Positions 8,561 through 12,994 of a stretch of DNA of 12,994 bases are shown piece by piece. The position numbers were made by a program, and so were the translations under genes. The stretch is taken from positions 1-12,994 of the forward strand of contig JALLPB010000788.1 in assembly GCA_036939975.1 (NCBI GenBank). The letters are read 5' to 3'. Source of the stretch: Cyclostephanos tholiformis. Lineage: Eukaryota; Bacillariophyta; Thalassiosirophyceae; Thalassiosirales; Thalassiosiraceae. Position 1 is the stretch's first letter, and each line of letters opens with the position of its first letter. Below the pieces are notes generated by a model. It did not search any database. It saw only the letters and a program-made list of their open reading frames with translations, and was not told the origin of the DNA.

Positions 8561-8696
8561 GGATAGAGTACCGTACTGTCATATATATGCTGTTTAAACA
8601 ATACACTGCTGAAGCATCTATGAGAAAAAGTATTGCTATATACAGCTGCATGCACCCAAATTTCTTAATTCCTACAAATAGATACATCTTTGACAA

Positions 8697-8868
8697 GACA
8701 ACTGTCCTCCTATCTACGAGACAATTTAAGCAATACCCATGACTCCCATTGCACCCATCACATTTGGTTTGATAAATTTTCCTCACTTCATCATGGTGAT
8801 GTCTTGGTTGTGTGCACCTCTGTGGGGTGTAAACCTGAGGTCTATGTAGGAACTATACAGAAAACTAT
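8697..8868 (+). repeat. Dispersed repeat family B, copy 1
   Basis: The best part (8769-8868) aligns with 11910-12023 through TTGAT-AATTTTCC, TCATGG, TGGTTGTG, TAGGAAC-ATAC and AAAACTATT. The alignment extends weakly leftwards via GTCCTC and GCAATA. On the minus strand both copies read a peptide of the form HNxDIxMxKxGKFI, with one stop in this copy. Confidence 0.65.
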
Positions 8869-10016
8869 TTTATATACTTAGCACTTTTAGCTTCCCATTT
8901 ATGAGACAGCATGTCATGGACCATCATTTAAACAGCATATCCAATGGTAGGTACTGTAAGCCCAGATGAAAAAAATTGGCATGCCAACCAAACCCATGCC
9001 ATGTTTTACCCTTTTTGTGTCATTTAAGATCCACAAAAATATCACAAAACAGAGCCAAAAATGGTGAGAGGACCTCGGAAGTACCTATCGTAGATTTTCT
9101 ACATAGGAATAGTATGGATAAGACAAATCTGAGCTCTTAAAATTCCAAAAAAGAACACAACCATGATGGATCCGACTGCCGGATCCCGTGGCATGGGTCT
9201 CGTAAATATTGTCACCCCCTCGCATCAACCTCTTTGCGATGGGCTTGTCCACGGTCCTCGTGAAGGATTTTATTTTGCTACGCAAACTGGCAACAAAAAT
9301 GATATATTTATTACAGGCATAATTTTTGTTTTAAATTTTACATCATCAAACTTTATCGCTACGAATTTGATTGAATCACACTCCCCCCCCCACCCCCCTC
9401 CGGTTGCACATCCTGTTTTGTAGCCATGCCCGTATGTTTTTTGTTGGTTGTTGCATGTGTAATATTATACAATGGGCATCTAAGGCCTTGTCATTTTTTT
9501 TCTTCATTTTTTTGTCATTGCATTCGCTACCCAAAACGACTTAAATAACAACCCCTCCAATATGCTCCTCTGCATTTGCATCTGGCCTCTGAAGTCCCCC
9601 CCATCCCAGATGCCATCTTCTATTTGATTGTTGTTTTTTTTCTTGATTTGTGGTCTCCTAAGGCCAAGGCTCCACCCATCATGCAATTAATCAATGTATT
9701 AGCCCCCACAGCACGAATTAAAGAAAATTGCGCTTACCCAGCATCACCCATAATGTGGCAAGCACACGAATTTTGCCAGGTTGGGCATCAGACAGCGAGG
9801 GTGGTGGCAGAGGTGGTGGCGGATGTTAACCATGTTAGAAAAAAATCGCTTTAAAATGCACATGTCAAAAGTACAATAGAACTCACCCCTCCTCTCACCA
9901 AAAAAACACAGAGCAGTTGTGAATGGCATGCATCAGGTCCTTTTCTTACAAAAAAAGCAGAAAGAAGTTTAGGCAAGGTTGCTTTGCAAAATAGGAATCC
10001 ATCAGGAATTAGTATT
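8869..10016. other. Interior of the mariner-type interval, no gene recognised
   Basis: AT-rich sequence with short open frames only. The longest are plus 9163-9423 (86 codons) and plus 9576-9854 (92 codons); neither shows a domain or a transposase motif. A C-rich tract lies at 9381-9401. I see no other structured feature. Confidence 0.5.
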
Positions 10017-10048
10017 AAAAAATACGAATAATTATGGGACAGTCTGTA
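10017..10048 (-). repeat. Inner copy of the terminal repeat, ending at a TA
   Basis: On the minus strand this reads TA, then CAGACTGTCCCATAATTATTCG and TATTTTTT. It shares a core of about 20 bp with both outer ends, but its first bases differ (CAGACTG instead of CTCNG). It is a direct repeat of the right end, 13 bp inside it. Confidence 0.75.
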
Positions 10049-10053
10049 CGCCG

Positions 10054-10082
10054 AAAAATACGAATAATTATGGGACCGAGTA
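10054..10082 (-). repeat. Right terminal inverted repeat with TA
   Basis: On the minus strand, TA then CTCGGTCCCATAATTATTCG and TATTTTT. It pairs with the left end at 8371-8399. Confidence 0.75.
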
Positions 10083-10129
10083 GAAGCATATACCAGCAAA
10101 AATTTTGACTGAGGAGCCTGATTGCCCCA

Positions 10130-10193
10130 CCAAAATACATCTACTTATTATCACATGAAACTTATGTAGAACCAGTAGTAGATGTAATTTTGG
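10130..10193. repeat. Imperfect inverted repeat, 16/17-bp arms
   Basis: The left arm 10130-10145 (CCAAAATACATCTACT) pairs with 10177-10193, whose reverse complement is CCAAAATTACATCTACT, with a single 1-base bulge. About 31 bp separate them. It looks like a very small fold-back element. Confidence 0.8.
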
Positions 10194-10238
10194 CAGCAAA
10201 AAGATATTATCGCTATAGTAGGATACCTAAAAACTTTT

Positions 10239-10265
10239 TCTCAGTTGTTACCCAACTTGTAGTAA
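10239..10265 (+). repeat. 27-bp dispersed repeat, copy 2
   Basis: One mismatch to 6127-6153 on the opposite strand. This copy contains a short symmetric core, AGTTG-TTACC-CAACT; the mismatch in the other copy breaks that symmetry. Confidence 0.75.
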
Positions 10266-10571
10266 AATTTCTGGCATTGGATCTTTAATCTATGTAGGAA
10301 ACAGAAAGTGGATGGAGGGGAACACAAGGTGGCGGGAAGGGAAAAGGCGGAAAGGAATATGACATGTCAGCAATTGACAACATGACATGACAACTGCAGA
10401 AGAAAAAAAAACAGTCACAACTCACCATGTCAATGACACAGTTGATGACACAAACAGACATGTAAGGAAGACACAATAAGTTGTCTTCAAAATCTATTTA
10501 TTGACAAAAATATGACATTTCCAGCTAAGATGATAGGTACCAGGATGCACATACCCCTACTGTCACATCTC
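10266..10571. other. Non-coding stretch rich in TGACA/TGTCA words
   Basis: No gene is recognised. Between about 10360 and 10465 the word TGACA or its complement recurs many times, as in ATGACATGTCA and CATGACATGACAA, making short overlapping palindromes. Confidence 0.55.
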
Positions 10572-10599
10572 AAATACCCCTTCGTTTTGAGGGGTATTT
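10572..10599. repeat. Perfect 10-bp inverted repeat
   Basis: AAATACCCCT (10572-10581) and AGGGGTATTT (10590-10599) around the loop TCGTTTTG. It lies directly next to the end of the Cys-rich relic frame. Confidence 0.8.
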
Positions 10600-10917
10600 T
10601 CAGCAAAAAGGGGTGTTGGGTGTTGGGGATGGGAAAGATGGAATGTTCTCTGGAATTTTGCACTGCGTGATATAAAGCCATTTTTGGGTGTAGTATTTTG
10701 AGAATTCCATTACCAAGAGACTTGCAAAAGCACAATCTGCAACATTTCTTGTACCCCATGAGTTTGACCATGGTATCCAAATCCCCCCCCTGCTGGCCCC
10801 ATTTTCATCACAATGGCGGCATTTCAATCAACAAAATTTATCCGAATGCTCCTGATGATCTTGACAGTAGGAGCTATGATTTTTAGCATGCTGCTGACAA
10901 AATTTGCAGTTGCAGGG
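10600..10917 (-). pseudogene. Cys/His-rich relic reading frame with one internal stop
   Basis: Read from 10917 down, one frame runs 106 codons with a single TGA at 10830-10828. Before the stop it reads PCNCKFCQQHAKNHSSYC, continuing with QDHQEH and KFC; after it, LKCRHCDENGAS and then GIWIPWSNSWGTRNVADC. The spacing C-x-C-x2-C-x3-H and C-x2-C suggests a decayed metal-binding domain, as found in some transposon proteins. I cannot name the family. It is short, in AT-rich repeat sequence, and could be chance. Confidence 0.3.
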
Positions 10918-11838
10918 TGCTATTCTAACTCCTGTGCATATTGAGGACAAAAACTAGCACATAACAATTAACATGGACAAAATTCAACAATGATGGTGGA
11001 GAAAAGGCTTCATCAAGTGGCATCGGGTGGTGGTTGATGACCATGGTGGTTGCATTAGGCAGCAACGGCTGCAGAAGAATTTGATATCACACATTGCGTG
11101 TCCACATTGGTGTCAGCTGAGGGCTTTTGATGTCGGCTTTAGCATTGGTGAGGAAGGAAGGAGAAGAAGATATCTGGCAAGAACATATCCATTGCCAATG
11201 GGGGGAAGATATGGGTGTTCGGTGGCGACAGAGGATAGATTCCAACCAAACCAACCATAGGGAACATTGCCTAAGACCTCTAAATGAGGTCTGCGTGCTT
11301 GGATTGGGTGCCACTGTGTAGCGGCGGATGGAGGAGCCAGCTGCAGATGGCATCATGGTGGCAGAGAAAAGTAGACATCAGACATCATGATATCAGATAT
11401 CAGAGAAGAGAGGGGCACAAGGTAATAAGGTGGATGGAATTTTTAATGGAATAAAAACTGAACACCCCAGTAAGAGAGGAGCAGAAATTTCCTTCTTTCC
11501 ATAGCCACATATTTTTTTACTCTAAGTGTGCATCCAGTAGCATGTCAGTTGGGCTAAGTTGCACCCATGTAATTGCCTATGTAACTTAAAAATGCTGGTG
11601 AGGTAATTAAAAAATCCCAATTTTGTAAATGACTCTTTCTACATTACAAGAAATGACTTTTTAGTGAGCTCAGGACATCCTTGTAGGAATCCTTATTTGA
11701 AAGCAGTACCATAGGACATGCAGCCAAAGCATCATGCAGCCAAAGCATAATCGCAAGAAAATTGTATGTAGCGCTTTCCCACACTTGTTTGCTATCTTCA
11801 CAGTTTCTACATACTACATAATGAGCATGTTTCAAACT
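10918..11838. other. Non-coding stretch, no gene recognised
   Basis: Only short frames occur, on both strands, with no domain (the longest are plus 11027-11260 and minus 11356-11087). Two small structures are seen: GACCTC-TAAAT-GAGGTC near 11276 and a 16-bp tandem duplication at 11717-11748. Confidence 0.5.
11717..11748 (+). repeat. Perfect 16-bp tandem duplication
   Basis: CATGCAGCCAAAGCAT occurs twice with no spacer and no mismatch, so it is recent. It lies in a minus frame of 93 codons (11925-11644) and is not a multiple of three, so it would have shifted any coding frame there. Confidence 0.9.
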
Positions 11839-12023
11839 AATAGTCCTCTTCCTATTTGTAAGATGGTTCTGGCAATATGCAGTTTGTAGTTGTTGGAGCC
11901 AAATTTTGATTGATGAATTTTCCACACTTTGTCATGGCAATATCATGGTTGTGCACATCATTGTGCTTTGTGTTTTGGGTTGTAAATCAACTATCTACTT
12001 AGGAACCATACTAAAAACTATTG
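11839..12023 (+). repeat. Dispersed repeat family B, copy 2
   Basis: Diverged copy of 8697-8868 in the same orientation, about 3.1 kb away. It is slightly longer because of a few small insertions around 11960-11975. Its minus-strand frame has no stop in the conserved HNHDIAMTKCGKFI segment. Confidence 0.65.
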
Positions 12024-12660
12024 TGCGCTGGCCCGGCAATTAGAATACTTGGCTTTCTGCATTTTGTTGTTTTTGATTGCCTTTGCTGCGTGTCCTATGG
12101 TAGACTTCATGATTCACAAAAAACTAGATGAATCAGCACAAAACACAAATTTTTTACGTAGGAATCTTATTTGATTCATGAAAAACACATTGATTCATGG
12201 ATAACTTGTTGATGACTTTCTCGTTAAAAGAAATCATGCTGACCTTTACTTACATCGCATCACCATGTAAGAATAGTAGTATGGTTGAATTTCATGAGAA
12301 ACAATGCCTTAATTGAGAAAACTCTGATTACTATAGAGTTCCAACACTTAGAGTCTTCTCTGTACTAGATTCTTTTCTTTCTCTCTTGACCAGAAAGCAA
12401 TACATGTGGGGATATCTACTAGGGATTTATAAAAACCCCAGGTTTCTGCCCCTCCCACCTCCTCCCAAAAACTGTAGGCGGACAAATCTACAATACAATC
12501 CTACATAGGAATTTAATGAGTACTAATCTGGGCCTTTTTATGCTTATCAGCGTATGAATTGCTCCAATTCATGCTTATATTGTAAAAAAAATGAAATCGA
12601 GTTATCTCAGAATGACCTTATTTTGGGGGACAGTCTGTCCGGTTGGAGTTTTTGCTCTCG
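12024..12660. other. Non-coding stretch with small hairpins
   Basis: No coding region is recognised. It holds a perfect 8-bp inverted repeat at 12554-12572 (ATGAATTG / CAATTCAT, loop CTC), a 13-base symmetric word GGACAGTCTGTCC at 12628-12640, and TGATTCATG repeated at about 12172 and 12191. Confidence 0.55.
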
Positions 12661-12850
12661 CCAAAAAGTCAGATGGTACCTTTTAGATTAAACAGTCTTA
12701 GTTAGTTTTGCTTATGCCTCGGCATTTCTTATGCCCCAGATGTAACAATGGTAGTATGTAGACTTCTAAACTAAATATGATACTCTGCTCTACTACCATC
12801 GTTCGGATGGGGCACGGCTAAAAGTACTACCCAGGGTGGTATTTTTGACC
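12661..12850. repeat. Fold-back element with imperfect inverted arms
   Basis: The left arm 12732-12756 (TGCCCCA...ATGGTAGTA) pairs with 12791-12814, whose reverse complement is TGCCCCA...ATGGTAGTA with a differing middle. An outer pair extends the symmetry: GGTACCTTTTAG near 12674 with the complement of CTAAAAGTACTACC near 12818. About 34 bp lie between the inner arms. Confidence 0.55.
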
Positions 12851-12994
12851 TCCTACTGTACGTAACTTTTGATCAATCTAATGCCCACATTTAGCGGCAA
12901 TTGACAGTATCAGTATTGCCATAGCCATTTTAACTTTTTTAATACTCATATTGTAATTCCAACATCATGGTTGAAAGTAATACCTTGAGTTTTA

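Larger units (their letters stand above)
8373..10080. mobile_element. Tc1/mariner/Stowaway-type element, non-autonomous or decayed (1708 bp)
   Basis: The left end (8373-8399) begins CTCTGTCCCATAATTATTCG. The reverse complement of the right end (10080-10054) begins CTCGGTCCCATAATTATTCG and continues TATTTTT. There is one mismatch in about 27 bp. A TA lies directly outside each end (8371-8372 and 10081-10082), as expected from TA target duplication, and the repeats resemble the CTCNNTCCCA-type ends of plant mariner-like and Stowaway elements. Inside I find no transposase, no DDE/D signature and no frame above about 92 codons. The element is therefore deleted, or its inside is other repeat sequence. 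Part of its interior belongs to repeat families A and B, which also occur outside it. Confidence 0.65.

Noticed and set aside
11644..11925. 93-codon minus frame as an intact gene
   Set aside because: It contains a recent 16-bp tandem duplication that is not a multiple of three, and it overlaps repeat family B, where the frame best conserved between copies is a different one.
6640..12994. tRNA or other structured RNA genes
   Set aside because: I looked for a GGTTCRANTCC-type B box and cloverleaf symmetry and found none convincing. A covariance-model scan would be decisive.

Overview
The window looks like nuclear DNA of a eukaryotic microalga, most likely a centric diatom or a close stramenopile relative. 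That placement is an inference. It rests on short GT-AG introns of about 115-154 bp, GC-rich coding sequence with Asp-, Gly- and Ser-rich low-complexity runs, and a secretory-type protein with a seven-bladed beta-propeller (SBBP) ectodomain. No bacterial operon structure, Shine-Dalgarno pattern or CRISPR array is visible.

Layout. From about 1 to 6.6 kb the DNA is gene-dense and GC-rich. A plus-strand gene with two exons (55-1246 and 1401-2614) encodes an isopenicillin-N-synthase-like 2-oxoglutarate/Fe(II) dioxygenase with a long disordered N-terminal half. A convergent minus-strand gene (about 6314 down to 2794, at least three exons) encodes a large ectodomain with SBBP-type blades, one transmembrane helix and a basic, proline-rich cytoplasmic tail. 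The two stop codons are 179 bp apart. The 5' end of the minus-strand gene is uncertain; an extra intron of about 303 bp may lie between 6257 and 5955.

From about 6.64 kb to the end the composition becomes AT-rich and no convincing intact gene remains. This half is made of decayed mobile-element and repeat sequence. The clearest structure is a 1.7-kb interval (8373-10080) bounded by about 27-bp terminal inverted repeats, each flanked by TA, as expected for a Tc1/mariner/Stowaway-type element. No transposase is recognisable in it, and a second copy of the terminal repeat sits just inside its right end. Other structures are a 184-bp tandem duplication (7016-7383), two pairs of diverged dispersed repeats (7913-8060 with 8408-8560; 8697-8868 with 11839-12023), a Cys/His-rich relic reading frame with one internal stop (10917-10600, minus), a fold-back structure near the right edge, and several perfect hairpins.

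The two genes share no evident pathway. One is probably a soluble oxidoreductase and the other a membrane-anchored surface or endomembrane protein. The repeat-rich right half bears on the genes at one point: a 27-base sequence in the suspected 5' intron of the minus-strand gene recurs with a single mismatch at 10239-10265.
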